This document shows positions 16,247 through 26,219 of a stretch of 64,000 nt of DNA, in pieces; position 1 is the first letter of the stretch, and each line of letters begins with the position of its first letter. The stretch comes from Streptomyces echinatus (GTDB lineage: Bacteria > Actinomycetota > Actinomycetes > Streptomycetales > Streptomycetaceae): NCBI RefSeq assembly GCF_014203595.1, contig NZ_JACHJK010000004.1, positions 517,964-581,963 of the forward strand, written 5' to 3'. The notes beneath the pieces were generated by a model that worked only from the letters and a program-made list of their open reading frames with translations, did no database searches and was not told the DNA's origin. The translations under genes and the position numbers were made by a program.

Positions 16247-18280
16247 ATGCCGAATCGACTGGCCCATGAGACGTCCCCGTATCTGCTCCAGCACGCCGAC
16301 AACCCCGTCGACTGGTGGCCGTGGTCGACCGAGGCTTTCGACGAGGCCCGCAGGGCGAACAAACCCGTGCTGCTGAGCGTCGGGTACAGCAGCTGCCACT
16401 GGTGTCACGTCATGGCCCACGAGTCCTTCGAGGACCGGGCCACCGCCGACTTCCTCAACGAGCACTTCGTCAGCGTCAAGGTCGACCGCGAGGAGCGTCC
16501 CGACGTGGACGCCGTCTACATGGAGGCCGTCCAGGCCGCCACCGGGCAGGGCGGCTGGCCCATGACGGTGTTCCTCACCCCGGACGCGGAGCCCTTCTAC
16601 TTCGGCACCTACTTCCCGCCCGCCCCGCGCCACGGCATGCCCTCCTTCCAGCAGGTCCTGGAGGGCGTCCGGCAGGCGTGGAGCACCCGGCACGACGAGG
16701 TCTCCGAGGTCGCCGGGAAGATCGTGCGCGATCTCTCCCAGCGGGAGATCGTCCGCCAGGCCGCCGAGGCCCCCGGCGAGCAGGACCTGGCGCAGGCCCT
16801 GCTCGGGCTCACCCGCGAGTACGACCCGCAGCGCGGCGGATTCGGCGGCGCGCCCAAGTTCCCGCCGTCCATGGTGCTGGAGTTCCTGCTGCGCCATCAC
16901 GCGCGCACCGGCGCCGAGGGCGCCCTGCAGATGGCCCAGGACACCTGTGAGCGGATGGCCCGCGGAGGGCTGTACGACCAGCTCGGCGGCGGGTTCGCCC
17001 GGTACTCCGTCGACCGCGACTGGATCGTGCCGCACTTCGAGAAGATGCTGTACGACAACGCCCTGCTCTGCCGGGTGTACGCCCACCTGTGGCGGGTCAC
17101 CGGCTCCGACCTCGCCCGGCGGGTCGCGCTGGAGACCGCCGACTTCATGGTCCGCGAACTGCGCACCCCGGAGGGCGGTTTCGCCTCCGCGCTCGACGCC
17201 GACAGCGACGACGGCACCGGCCGGCACGTGGAGGGGGCGTACTACGTCTGGACGCCCGGACAGCTGCGCGAGGTCCTCGGCGACGACGCCGAACTCGCCG
17301 CCCAGTACTTCGGCGTGACGGACGAGGGCACCTTCGAGCACGGCCAGTCGGTCCTTCAGCTCCCGCAGACGGAAGGCGTGTTCGACGCCGAGAAGATCGC
17401 CTCCGTCAGGAGCCGGCTGCTGACCGAGCGGGACGGGCGGCCCGCACCCGGCCGGGACGACAAGGTCGTCGCCGCCTGGAACGGCCTCGCGATCGCGGCG
17501 CTCGCCGAGACCGGCGCCTACTTCGACCGGCCCGACCTGACCGAGGCCGCCCTCGGCGCCGCCGACCTGCTCGTCCGCGCCCACCTGGACGAACACGGGC
17601 GGCTCGCGCGCACCAGCAAGGACGGCCGCGTCGGCCCCAACGCCGGCGTCCTGGAGGACTACGCCGACGTCGCCGAGGGCTTCCTCGCGCTCGCCTCCGT
17701 GACCGGGGAGGGCGTCTGGCTCGACTTCGCCGGACTGCTCCTCGACCATGTGCTCGCCCGCTTCACCGACCCGGAGGACGGCTCCCTGTACGACACCGCC
17801 TCCGACGCCGAGCAGCTCATCCGCCGGCCCCAGGACCCCACCGACAACGCCGCACCCTCCGGCTGGACCGCCGCGGCCGGCGCGCTGCTGGGTTATGCCG
17901 CGCACACCGGCTCCGCGCCGCACCGGACCGCGGCCGAGCGGGCGCTGGGCGTCGTGAAGACGCTCGGTCCGCGCGTGCCCCGGTTCATCGGCTGGGGCCT
18001 CGCCGTCGCCGAGGCACTGCTCGACGGGCCGCGTGAGGTGGCCGTCGTCGGACCGGCCCTGGAGGACGAGCGGACGGCCGCCCTGCACCGTACGGCCCTT
18101 CTGGGCGTCGCCCCGGGCGCGGTCGTCGCCTGCGGCACCCCCGGCAGCGACGAGTTCCCGCTCCTCGCCGACCGCACCCTCGTCGACGGCGCACCGACCG
18201 CGTACGTCTGCCGCGGCTTCGTCTGCGATCTGCCGGTGACGGACCCGGCGGCCCTGCGGGCCGGACTGTCGGACTCCTGA
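16247..18280 (+). CDS. DUF255 / thioredoxin-domain protein (YyaL family)
   Basis: A 677-residue protein of the YyaL/spermatogenesis-associated protein 20 family. The N-terminal thioredoxin-like domain (about 1-165) has the motif [14 protein letters not shown] with a CHWC active-site pair and the family landmark [15 protein letters not shown]. The rest is an alpha/alpha six-barrel like those of cellobiose epimerase/N-acylglucosamine epimerase enzymes, including [14 protein letters not shown] redox role is inferred from the fold; no reaction is firmly known. Length is normal for the family. Confidence 0.9.
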   Translation: MPNRLAHETSPYLLQHADNPVDWWPWSTEAFDEARRANKPVLLSVGYSSCHWCHVMAHESFEDRATADFLNEHFVSVKVDREERPDVDAVYMEAVQAATGQGGWPMTVFLTPDAEPFYFGTYFPPAPRHGMPSFQQVLEGVRQAWSTRHDEVSEVAGKIVRDLSQREIVRQAAEAPGEQDLAQALLGLTREYDPQRGGFGGAPKFPPSMVLEFLLRHHARTGAEGALQMAQDTCERMARGGLYDQLGGGFARYSVDRDWIVPHFEKMLYDNALLCRVYAHLWRVTGSDLARRVALETADFMVRELRTPEGGFASALDADSDDGTGRHVEGAYYVWTPGQLREVLGDDAELAAQYFGVTDEGTFEHGQSVLQLPQTEGVFDAEKIASVRSRLLTERDGRPAPGRDDKVVAAWNGLAIAALAETGAYFDRPDLTEAALGAADLLVRAHLDEHGRLARTSKDGRVGPNAGVLEDYADVAEGFLALASVTGEGVWLDFAGLLLDHVLARFTDPEDGSLYDTASDAEQLIRRPQDPTDNAAPSGWTAAAGALLGYAAHTGSAPHRTAAERALGVVKTLGPRVPRFIGWGLAVAEALLDGPREVAVVGPALEDERTAALHRTALLGVAPGAVVACGTPGSDEFPLLADRTLVDGAPTAYVCRGFVCDLPVTDPAALRAGLSDS

Positions 18281-18368
18281 CCGGCCCGCCCGCCCGGTCC
18301 GCGCCGACCGGACCGGGCAGGCGGCGGAACCGGGCAGGCACGCGAGACAGGGCAGGCGGCGGGACGGG

Positions 18369-19586
18369 TCAGCCCAGCGGGTCCGGCACCGCGCCCGGCA
18401 CCGCCTCCACGGCGCCCGGCACCGCCGCCACCGCGCCCGGGACGGCCACGGGAGCCGTCGTACGGCCGCGCAGCCGCCGGTACAGCCAGCGGTCCACGAC
18501 CAGGAAGCGGGCCGTGAAGACGATCGCCATGCCGAGCGCCGTCGCCGGCAGCGGAGACATGCCCGCGCCCGCGATGAGCAGCGCGGCGAGCGGGATCCGG
18601 GCCACCAGATCCGCGTTGCCGACGCCCGCGAAGGTGAGCAGCCGTAGCGAACGCCGGTGATGGCGCCGCTGGTTGCGGTAGACGAAGGAGTCGATCAGCG
18701 CGAAGTTCCACAGCAGCCCGGCCTGGTTGGCGATGATCTCGGCCGGTGCGTAGGGCAGTCCGGGAGCCGTCACGGTCAGCAGCCACAGCAGGGCGAGGTT
18801 GGGGACGAAGCCGGACAGGCCGACCAGCCCGAACACGACCGCGCGGGCCCGTGGATCGGCGGTACGCAGGGTGATGAGGTGCCGCAGGAAGCGCAGCCCC
18901 TCCGTCGGCGTGGACTTGGACGTGCCCGCGTGCCGCTCGCCGAAGGCGTACGGCACCTCGGCGATCCCCCGCGGCCGGCACCGTACCGCCAGTTCCAGCA
19001 GGATCTTGTAGCCGAGCGGCTGCAGGCCCTCGTCCTCGGTGGCCGCCCGGTCCACCGCCGTACGGCGGATGGCGAAGAAGCCGCTCATCGGGTCGGTGAG
19101 TCCGCCGAGGGCCCGCGGGAACAGGGCCTTGGCCAGCAGGGTCGAGGAGCTGGACACCAGCCTGCGGTAACCGCCGGCCAGGCCGCCGCGGTCGCCGCCG
19201 GCGGCGTAGCGGGTGGCCACGACCAGTTCGGCGCCCGTCGCCTCCCCTCGCGCGACCAGCTCGAAGATCAGCTCCGGCGGGTGCTGGAGGTCGGCGTCCA
19301 TGACGACGATCCAGGGCGCCGAGCCACGGGCGAACCCCTCCACCACCGCCCCGCCGAGCCCGCCGACGGGCTCCGGCCGGTGGTGCGGGACCACCGGGAA
19401 GGGGAAGCGCGCCGCCTCCTTCTCGATCACCGCGCAGGTGTCGTCGGTGGAGTCGTCGGCGAAGACCACCTCGGCGCGGATGCCGTCCGGGACGGCGGCG
19501 GCGATGCGGGTGAGCAGGGCGTGGATGTTGTCCGCTTCGTCGAACGTCGGGACGACGATCGACACCTGGGCGGGCAGCGCCGTCAC
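18369..19586 (-). CDS. GT2 dolichol-phosphate-mannose-synthase-like with GtrA domain
   Basis: A 405-residue membrane protein. Residues 1-235 are a GT2 catalytic domain: VSIVVPTFDEADNI, DD near FADDSTDD, and the DxD segment VMDADLQHPPE. Residues about 255-375 form a GtrA-like four-helix domain (VVFGLVGLSGFVPNL, then WNFALIDSFVYRN). Such fusions load a sugar onto polyprenyl phosphate and help flip it for use outside the membrane. The tail repeats VPGAV four times. Its GTG overlaps the stop of the upstream glycosyltransferase (GTGA), indicating translational coupling. Confidence 0.9.
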   Translation of the reverse strand: MTALPAQVSIVVPTFDEADNIHALLTRIAAAVPDGIRAEVVFADDSTDDTCAVIEKEAARFPFPVVPHHRPEPVGGLGGAVVEGFARGSAPWIVVMDADLQHPPELIFELVARGEATGAELVVATRYAAGGDRGGLAGGYRRLVSSSSTLLAKALFPRALGGLTDPMSGFFAIRRTAVDRAATEDEGLQPLGYKILLELAVRCRPRGIAEVPYAFGERHAGTSKSTPTEGLRFLRHLITLRTADPRARAVVFGLVGLSGFVPNLALLWLLTVTAPGLPYAPAEIIANQAGLLWNFALIDSFVYRNQRRHHRRSLRLLTFAGVGNADLVARIPLAALLIAGAGMSPLPATALGMAIVFTARFLVVDRWLYRRLRGRTTAPVAVPGAVAAVPGAVEAVPGAVPDPLG

Positions 19587-20848
19587 CGGGCCTCCTGGGG
19601 CTGCGGGGGCTGCACGGGCAGATGGGCGCCGACGTGGGAGGTCAGCTCCCAGTCGTGCCGCCCGGTGTACTCCCGCCACACGGCGCGCAGCGCGGCGGCG
19701 GCCAGCACGACCGCGTAGACCGGCCCGCCGGCGATGAGCTTGACGTAGTGCCGGACGCCGATGCGGAAGCCGTACTCCTTGCCGAAGTCGTGCAGCGCCA
19801 CGGCCTCGAAGACCACCATGGCGGCCATCGGGATCATGGGCAGCCAGGCGAACAGCGAGAACGGCAGCGGCACGCCGCCGATCAGGGCCGCCAGGATGCC
19901 GAGCGGGATCATCACGCCGGTCGCGGCCTGCACGAACGGGGTGCTCAGCGTGTAGCGGGCGAGCAGCCGCTGGCCGACGCCGGGCAGCCGGCGCCACTCG
20001 CCCTTGCGCAGTACCTGGAGGAAGCCCTGGTTCCAGCGGGTGCGCTGTTTGTAGAGGCCCTTGAGGGAGTCGGGTGTCTCCTCGCGGGTGACCAGCGCGG
20101 AGTGGTAGGCGACGACGACCTTGGCGCCGCCGCTGGACAGCCGTACGCCCAGATCGCAGTCCTCGGCCAGGCAGTTGCCGTCCCAGCCGCCGGTGGCGCG
20201 CAGCAGCTCGGAGCGGACGAAGACGGTGTTGCCGCCGAGCGGGATGAAGCCCTTGCGCGCGTGCAGGTGCAGCCGGCTGCGGAACCAGAAGAAGTACTCC
20301 AGGCAGTTGCGCAGGCTGTACCAGCTGCTCTCGTAGTTGATCAGCTGTACGCCGCCCTGGACGACGTCGGCGTCCTCGCGCCGGAAGGCGAAGTCGACGT
20401 GTTCGAGCAGCTCGGGGTGGACGACGTCCTCGGCGTCGAAGACCCCGATGACCTGGCCCAGGGCGTGCGGCAGGGCGGTGTTGAGGGCGCGCGGCTTGTT
20501 CTTCACCTCGTGGGTGTCGACGACCGTGCGGACCTTCTCGGGGTGTTCCTGTGCGAGCTGCTCGGCGATGGCGGCGGTGCCCGGGTCGTCGTGGCCGACG
20601 ATCACCAGGATCTCGTAGGACGGATGGTCGATGCGGAGCATCTGTTCGACGGTGTGCCGCAGGACGGCCTCCTCGTGCCGGGCCGGGACCAGCAGCGAGA
20701 AGGACAGGCCGGGCCTGCCGTCGGGCTCGGCGAACGCCGTGGACTGCAGTGTCTCCGGGGTGCGCCAGGCATGGAGCATCCACCACAGCGTGACGCCGGC
20801 GGCGATCATCAGTACGACCGAATCTATGAACAGGACAGCGGAGACCAC
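19583..20848 (-). CDS. Processive GT2 (cellulose/chitin-synthase-like) membrane protein
   Basis: A 421-residue beta-glycosyltransferase of the processive GT2 type. An N-terminal helix precedes the catalytic domain with VFDAEDVVHPELL (DxD-like), LAEDCDLGVRL (acidic catalytic base) and the acceptor/product motif KQRTRWNQG. Three or four C-terminal helices would form a channel. This set occurs in enzymes that polymerise and extrude beta-glucans or aminosugar polymers. The GTG at 20848 was chosen for its AGGGGGG site. It pairs with the GtrA-GT2 by overlap and is divergent from the GT39-like gene. Sugar and product are unknown. Confidence 0.88.
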   Translation of the reverse strand: MVSAVLFIDSVVLMIAAGVTLWWMLHAWRTPETLQSTAFAEPDGRPGLSFSLLVPARHEEAVLRHTVEQMLRIDHPSYEILVIVGHDDPGTAAIAEQLAQEHPEKVRTVVDTHEVKNKPRALNTALPHALGQVIGVFDAEDVVHPELLEHVDFAFRREDADVVQGGVQLINYESSWYSLRNCLEYFFWFRSRLHLHARKGFIPLGGNTVFVRSELLRATGGWDGNCLAEDCDLGVRLSSGGAKVVVAYHSALVTREETPDSLKGLYKQRTRWNQGFLQVLRKGEWRRLPGVGQRLLARYTLSTPFVQAATGVMIPLGILAALIGGVPLPFSLFAWLPMIPMAAMVVFEAVALHDFGKEYGFRIGVRHYVKLIAGGPVYAVVLAAAALRAVWREYTGRHDWELTSHVGAHLPVQPPQPQEAR

Positions 20849-21201
20849 GAATTCCCCCCTCGGTTCCCTGGTCTTCCCCGTGCTCACCAAGTGGAACGCG
20901 ATCATTCGGGCCCGACTCAAACCCCCCGGTTCCCCCCGGGCCCTGTGGACGGTACTTCCCCCCGTCTTCCGGGGAGATTTCCCGCGTGATCGGAAAACGA
21001 TCGCGGCGAGCTTTCCAATGAAGCTAGCAGGTTCCGCATTTCTCCGGCAATGCGGCCGTCGCGCACGAGCGGAATTTTATGTTCCGCACATGTGCTGGGT
21101 CGACCTGTGCCATCATGCTGCAGCCTGCCCGATTTCTCAGGGGTTTCATGGGGGAGGTCCCTGAGGCGTGTCGGGCCATAAGTGGGGGTGGGGGATTCCG
21201 C
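20849..21201. promoter_or_regulatory. Divergent control region of the glycan locus
   Basis: This 353-bp gene-free stretch separates the two divergent transcription units of the glycan locus. It is clearly AT-richer than its surroundings between about 20980 and 21090 and holds the inverted repeat at 21067. A methionine in frame at 21148 is an alternative start for the right-hand gene. No other feature was seen. Confidence 0.6.
21067..21085. promoter_or_regulatory. Inverted repeat GCGGAA-N7-TTCCGC
   Basis: Perfect 6-bp arms flank the AT-rich centre TTTTATG in the divergent control region. It is a reasonable operator or anti-sigma-type promoter landmark for the glycan locus. Confidence 0.5.
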
Positions 21202-22755
21202 ATGGAGACTGCCGTTGTTCTCCGACCGGCGGCCGACAATTCACAAGAGGAACGGCCCGCAGCGCGCCGCACATTGTTTCGAGCGGATTATTTCTGGGTT
21301 GCGCCGGTAATCATCATCGCACTCGCGATACGCGCGCGGGGAATCGGTAAATACCCGTTCCCGAACGACGACGAGGGCACCTATCTCGCGCAGGCCTGGG
21401 CCGTCCGGCACGGCGAACTCGCGCACTACACCTACTGGTACGACCACCCGCCGCTCGGCTGGATACAGCTCTCCGCGGTCTCCTGGCTGCCCGACCTGAT
21501 CCGGCCGGACCTGCCCACCTTCGTCCAGGGCCGGCTCGCCATGCTCCCGGTGGCCGCCGTGACCTGCGTCCTCCTCTACGTCGTCGGCCGCCGCCTGGGC
21601 CTCGCCCGGCCCACCGCCGCGGGCGCCGTCCTGCTCTACGCGCTCTCACCGCTCGCGGTGGTCCTGCACCGGCAGATCTACCTGGACAACTTCGCCGTCC
21701 TGTGGGCGCTCGCCGCGTTCGCCTTCGCGCTCTCGCCGCGCCGCCACCTGTGGCACCACGTCGCGGCCGGCATGTCCTTCGCGCTCGCCGTCCTCTCCAA
21801 GGAGACCATCGGCGTGCTGCTGCCGGTGCTGCTGGTGGCGATGTGGCAGGGCAGCCACCCCAGCACCCGCAAGTTCTCGCTGGCCGGCTTTTTCTCCGGG
21901 TTCGTGCTGACCGGTCTGTTCTATCCGCTGTACGCGCTGCTCAAGGGCGAACTGCTGCCCGGCGCCGGCCATGTCTCGCTGCTCGGCACGCTCACGTTCC
22001 AGCTCGGCGGGCGCGAGGGCAGCGGCTCCGCCTTCCAGGCCGGCACCGACGCCCACCGGCTGTTCGCCGACTGGCTCACCCGCGACCCGTACCTGCTGGT
22101 CGGCGGTGCCGTCGCCGCGCTGTGCGCGCTGCCGGTCCGCCGGCTGCGGCCCGCCGCGCTCGGCGTCCTGGTGCTCGCCCTGGTCGCGCTCCGGCCGGGC
22201 GGATACCTGCCGCAGATGTACATCGCGCAGGTGCTGCCCTTCCTCGCGCTGACCCTCGCCGGGCTCGTCCAGGTCTTGATCGAGCGGCTGCCCGGCCGGC
22301 CCCGGCTGCGGCCCGCCGCCGCACTCGCCGCGGTCCTCGCCGCCGTGGCGGTCGCCGGCCCGGCCTGGTACGACCAGGACCGGCTCGCCACCACCGCCGA
22401 CGACAACCGCGTCTACCGCGACGCCGCCCGCTGGCTGCGCGAGACGGACACCGGCGACCGCGACAAGGTCCGCCTGGTCACCGACGGCGTGCTCTGGCTG
22501 GACGCCGTCGACGCCGGATACCGGCCCGGCACCGGCGTCATCTGGCACTACAAGCTGGACCAGGACCCTGCCGTCACCAAGACGCTGCCGCACGGCTGGA
22601 AGGACATCGACTACGTGGTGTCCACACCCGCCCTGCGCGGCGAACGCGAGCATCTGCCCACACTGCGGGCCCTGTTCGCGCACGGCACGCCGGTCGCCAC
22701 CTTCGGGGAGGGCGGCGGCCGGATCGACATCCTGCGGATCGGCCGCGCCGGCTGA
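21202..22755 (+). CDS. GT39-like polyprenyl-sugar-dependent membrane glycosyltransferase
   Basis: A 517-residue GT-C protein with roughly ten membrane helices. The first external loop carries the acidic catalytic motif NDDEGTYLAQAWAV and YWYDHPPLGW, both typical of the ArnT/PMT (PF13231, GT39/GT83) group, which takes sugar from polyprenyl phosphate. A C-terminal soluble domain starts near residue 385. The ATG at 21202 follows a G-rich site; 21148 is an alternative. The gene is 36 bp upstream of the radical copper oxidase and probably co-transcribed. The donor could be made by the GtrA-GT2 next door (inference). Confidence 0.88.
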   Translation: METAVVLRPAADNSQEERPAARRTLFRADYFWVAPVIIIALAIRARGIGKYPFPNDDEGTYLAQAWAVRHGELAHYTYWYDHPPLGWIQLSAVSWLPDLIRPDLPTFVQGRLAMLPVAAVTCVLLYVVGRRLGLARPTAAGAVLLYALSPLAVVLHRQIYLDNFAVLWALAAFAFALSPRRHLWHHVAAGMSFALAVLSKETIGVLLPVLLVAMWQGSHPSTRKFSLAGFFSGFVLTGLFYPLYALLKGELLPGAGHVSLLGTLTFQLGGREGSGSAFQAGTDAHRLFADWLTRDPYLLVGGAVAALCALPVRRLRPAALGVLVLALVALRPGGYLPQMYIAQVLPFLALTLAGLVQVLIERLPGRPRLRPAAALAAVLAAVAVAGPAWYDQDRLATTADDNRVYRDAARWLRETDTGDRDKVRLVTDGVLWLDAVDAGYRPGTGVIWHYKLDQDPAVTKTLPHGWKDIDYVVSTPALRGEREHLPTLRALFAHGTPVATFGEGGGRIDILRIGRAG

Positions 22756-22791
22756 CCGGAGGACCCGCCACCGATCGAGGGGGGACCCGCC

Positions 22792-25314
22792 ATGCCGTAC
22801 ACCGTCATGCCCTGCCGCTCACGCAGGCCGCACCGCCCGGGCAGACCGCCCAGAGCCCGGCCGACCCGGACCCGCCTGCTGCTGACCGCCCTGCTGCTGT
22901 TCACCGCGGCGCTCGGCCTCGGCCCGCTCGGCGCACAGCGCGCCACCGCCGCGAGCAACCTGGTCAAGAACCCGGGCCTGGAGATCCTCGACGGACCGTC
23001 ACAGTTCCCGCAGTGCTTCGAGAAGTCCGGCTGGGGCGACAACGACTTCTCCTTCACCGTCACCGGCGACGCCCACAGCGGCAGCCGCGCCGTCCGCATC
23101 CAGCTGACCCGGCGCGGCGACGGTGACCGCAAGACGATGATGCTGGAGAACTCCTGCGCCCCGCGGGTCACTCCCGACCACCAGTACGACCTGTCTTTCT
23201 GGTACCAGTCCACGACACCGAACGTGGCGTTCACCCTGTTCCGGCACGACACCGCCCAGGGCTGGGTCTACTGGACCGACCTCAAGACCCTTCCCCAGTC
23301 GGCCGCCTGGACCCGCACCGAGGTGCGCACCCCGGTCATCCCGCCGAACACCGACCAGATCACCTGGGGCGGCGCCCTGTACGGCGTCGGCACCCTCACC
23401 ACCGACGACTACGCGATGACCGACGCCACCGTCCTCGCCGACCCGGACCCCTGCACGACGGGCGGCACCGGGCCGGAGTGCCGGGGCAGGTGGACCGTGC
23501 AGTCCACCGACTCCCCGGTGCGCGCGATCCACTCGGTGCTGCTGCACACCGGCAAGGTGCTGCTGATCGCCGGCTCCGGCAACGACCGGGACGCCTTCGC
23601 GGCCGGCACGTTCAAGACCAGCCTGTTCGACCCGGCGACCGGCACCTACACCGCCGTCCCGACCCCGGAGGACTTCTTCTGCGCCGGTCACGTCCAGCTC
23701 CCCGACGGCCGGGTGCTGGTGGTCGGCGGCAACAAGGACTACGCCTCCGCGGACGGCAGCGTCGGCTACAAGGGCCTGAGGACGAGCTACATCTTCGACC
23801 CGGCCCAGAACAAGTACGTCCGGGCCAACGACATGCTGGCCGGCCACTGGTACCCGTCCGCCACCGAGATGGGCAACGGTGACGTCATCGCGCTCGGCGG
23901 CCTCGGCGAGGACTCCGCGGGCACGGTCGTCAACGAGCACTTCTCCTACGCCCAGAACAAGTGGCTGCCGATGGGCGAGGCCAAGCAGGCCTGGTCCTTC
24001 TGGGGGCTGTACCCGTCGATGATCCTGCTCCAGGACGGCCGCCTGTTCTACACCGGCAGCCATGTCTTCGGCGGCGGCCTGCCCGGCACCGGCTCCTCCG
24101 TCTACGACTACGGCGCCGGGACCATCAGCGAGGTGCCCGGACTGCGCAGGAAGGACGAGCGCGACCAGTCGATGTCGGTGCTGCTGCCGCCCGCCCAGGA
24201 CCAGAGGGTCCTCACCATGGGCGGCGGCAACCACACCGTCTCGCCGGACGCCCACCGGCTGACCGACCTGATCGACATGAAGGCCGCCTCCCCGCAGTAC
24301 GTCGCCGGGCCCGACCTGCCGCAGGGCCGTTACGCCGACGGCAGCCCGCAGACCGGCACCCAGGGCAAGGTCTACGTCTCCGCGGTGATCCTGCCCGACG
24401 GCAAGGTCCTGGAGACCGGCGGCGCCCTGCACACCTACCGCGAGGACCCCGTCTTCGAGGCGTCCCTGTACGACCCGGCCACCAACGTCTTCCAGGCGGG
24501 CCTGGCCACCGACCCGGTCCCGCGGACCTACCACTCCTCCTCCACGCTGCTGCCGGACGGCCGCGTGCTCAGCATCGGCAACAACCCCGGTGACGGCTCC
24601 TTCGACCAGCGCGTGTCGATCTACCAGCCGCCGTACCTGTTCAAGGGCGACCGGCCGCAGATCACCTCGCTCGCGAGCACCCGCTGGACGTACGGCACCG
24701 CGCAGCGCATCACCGTCGACAAGCCGGTGGTGAAGGCGTCCCTGATCCGCCCGGCCGCCGTCACCCACTCCTCCGACCCCAACCAGCGCTACGTCGACCT
24801 GCCGATGACCGTCGACGGCAACACCGTCGACCTCAGTCTGACCAGCAACCCGAACCTGGCGCCGCCCGGCTGGTACATGCTGTCGGTGGTCGACGCGAAC
24901 GGTGTGCCGTCGGTGTCCAAGTGGGTGCGCGTCGGCTCCGAGGGCCAGGTCGCCGCGGCCCGCGTGCAGTCCTTCGCCGACGAACTGAAGGTGACGGACG
25001 CGGGTGCCACCAGCGGTACGGCCGGCATGGACGACATGAGCGGCATGGACGGCATGGACGGCATGGCGCACGGGTCGGCGCACCGGCACCACGGCGTGAA
25101 GATGGCCGAGGGCTACGACGGCTGCGACCACGCCTACGGCCGGATCAACCAGTGCGTGCCGTGGACGTTCCCGAAGACGAAGCAGGCCGACCGGTGCGCC
25201 TGGCTGCTCGCGAAGGGCTTCGGCCGCCTGGAGGTGCACGGCCGCGACCGGCACCACCTGGACCGGAACAAGGACGGCATCGCCTGCGGGAAGGGGGACG
25301 TCAGGCGAAGCTGA
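22792..25314 (+). CDS. Secreted galactose-oxidase-like radical copper oxidase with CBM-like and Excalibur domains
   Basis: An 840-residue secreted enzyme. A signal or anchor helix ends near residue 54 (ATAAS). A CBM4/9-like beta domain spans about 55-210. A seven-bladed kelch and DUF1929 galactose oxidase core spans about 220-735. Expected copper-radical residues are present: Cys297 (FCAGH), Tyr354 (GHWYPS), Tyr580-His581 (TYHSSS) and His659 (VTHSSD). A Met/Asp/His linker (GMDDMSGMDGMDGM) leads to a C-terminal Excalibur calcium motif (DRNKDGIACGKGD). It should oxidise a primary alcohol or aldehyde of a glycan and yield H2O2. Extra domains exceed the usual GlxA layout. Substrate unknown. Confidence 0.92.
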   Translation: MPYTVMPCRSRRPHRPGRPPRARPTRTRLLLTALLLFTAALGLGPLGAQRATAASNLVKNPGLEILDGPSQFPQCFEKSGWGDNDFSFTVTGDAHSGSRAVRIQLTRRGDGDRKTMMLENSCAPRVTPDHQYDLSFWYQSTTPNVAFTLFRHDTAQGWVYWTDLKTLPQSAAWTRTEVRTPVIPPNTDQITWGGALYGVGTLTTDDYAMTDATVLADPDPCTTGGTGPECRGRWTVQSTDSPVRAIHSVLLHTGKVLLIAGSGNDRDAFAAGTFKTSLFDPATGTYTAVPTPEDFFCAGHVQLPDGRVLVVGGNKDYASADGSVGYKGLRTSYIFDPAQNKYVRANDMLAGHWYPSATEMGNGDVIALGGLGEDSAGTVVNEHFSYAQNKWLPMGEAKQAWSFWGLYPSMILLQDGRLFYTGSHVFGGGLPGTGSSVYDYGAGTISEVPGLRRKDERDQSMSVLLPPAQDQRVLTMGGGNHTVSPDAHRLTDLIDMKAASPQYVAGPDLPQGRYADGSPQTGTQGKVYVSAVILPDGKVLETGGALHTYREDPVFEASLYDPATNVFQAGLATDPVPRTYHSSSTLLPDGRVLSIGNNPGDGSFDQRVSIYQPPYLFKGDRPQITSLASTRWTYGTAQRITVDKPVVKASLIRPAAVTHSSDPNQRYVDLPMTVDGNTVDLSLTSNPNLAPPGWYMLSVVDANGVPSVSKWVRVGSEGQVAAARVQSFADELKVTDAGATSGTAGMDDMSGMDGMDGMAHGSAHRHHGVKMAEGYDGCDHAYGRINQCVPWTFPKTKQADRCAWLLAKGFGRLEVHGRDRHHLDRNKDGIACGKGDVRRS

Positions 25315-25358
25315 GGATGAAAGGCGGCCGGCACCGGCTGGGCGCCCCACTGGACCAG

Positions 25359-25402
25359 CACGGCCCCGAGCCTGGCGCCCGTCCACCGGGCTCGGGGCCG
25401 TG
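25359..25402. terminator. Perfect 14-bp stem terminator
   Basis: CACGGCCCCGAGCC and its exact complement flank a 16-nt loop, 45 bp after the copper oxidase stop and before the convergent Mut7-C gene. It closes the plus-strand unit. Confidence 0.85.
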
Positions 25403-25454
25403 TTCATGCCGCCAGTCAACCCCAGGGCCGGCCTCCGGTGATCGGCCGCCCCGC

Positions 25455-26186
25455 TCAGCCGTCCTGGGGCCGCATGCTCAACGCCCGCTCCACGACCGCC
25501 TCCAGCTGCTCGTGGTGGGCGCCCTTCCAGTACGCGCGTCCGCAGGCGGTGCACTGGGCGAAGACGTCGTACGACCGCTGGGTGCCGCCCTTGAGCTGGT
25601 CGGCGACCTCCTCCTTGGTGGCCTCCCGCAGCAGGCCGTTGCAGGCGGTGCAGCGGGTCCACGGGCGCAGTTCGGGGGCGAACCGGTCCAGCACGTCCTG
25701 GAGCTGGTCGTCGGGCCGGGTGCTGTAGACGAACGCGCCGGCCCACAGTTCCCGGCGGCGCAGCAGGCCCCGGTCGCGGCTGAGCATCACCCGCTTCTCG
25801 GCCGCGGAGCGGGCGGCGAGCGCCGGGTCGCCGATGTCCGTCGACTCGTACGCCGTGTCCACACCGAGCAGCCGCAGCCGGCGGGCCAGCGTGCCGAGGT
25901 GGACGTCGAGGAGGAAGCGGAGGGGGGCGCCGGGGACCCGCTGCGGGCGCTCCACGGCACGGACCGAGACGTGCTCGCCCGCGCTCGGGATGTGCGAGAC
26001 GGGCACCTCGCGGTCGTCCACGACCAGCGCGCCGACCTCGGTCAGCGGTACCCCGAGGGACTCGATGACATGACCGAGCGTCGAGGCGCCGTCCGTGGCC
26101 AGCGCCGTGGCGCCGCCGCGACGGGCGGCCGGCACGAACAGATGGAGGGCGGGGGCGACTTCGACGTGGATCTCGGGTCCGTTCAC
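25455..26186 (-). CDS. Mut7-C RNase-domain protein with ubiquitin-like N-terminus
   Basis: A 243-residue protein of the Mut7-C (DUF82, PIN-like) family. Residues 1-80 resemble a ubiquitin/ThiS-like fold. FLLDVHLGTLARRLRLLG begins the nuclease-like domain with its conserved Asp, and RVMLSRDRGLL holds the second acidic site. The C-terminal zinc ribbon has CTACNG and CTACGRAYW, four cysteines. Family members are predicted RNases; activity is unproven. It starts at GTG 26186 with a weak ribosome site. Confidence 0.85.
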   Translation of the reverse strand: MNGPEIHVEVAPALHLFVPAARRGGATALATDGASTLGHVIESLGVPLTEVGALVVDDREVPVSHIPSAGEHVSVRAVERPQRVPGAPLRFLLDVHLGTLARRLRLLGVDTAYESTDIGDPALAARSAAEKRVMLSRDRGLLRRRELWAGAFVYSTRPDDQLQDVLDRFAPELRPWTRCTACNGLLREATKEEVADQLKGGTQRSYDVFAQCTACGRAYWKGAHHEQLEAVVERALSMRPQDG

Positions 26187-26219
26187 CCCGTCAGGATGTC
26201 ACGGACGGTGCCATGGGCC

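Noticed and set aside
22999..25746. Very long open frame antisense to the copper oxidase gene
   Set aside because: It mirrors third-position GC bias of the plus-strand gene, has Val/Gly/Arg-rich composition and no recognisable domain.
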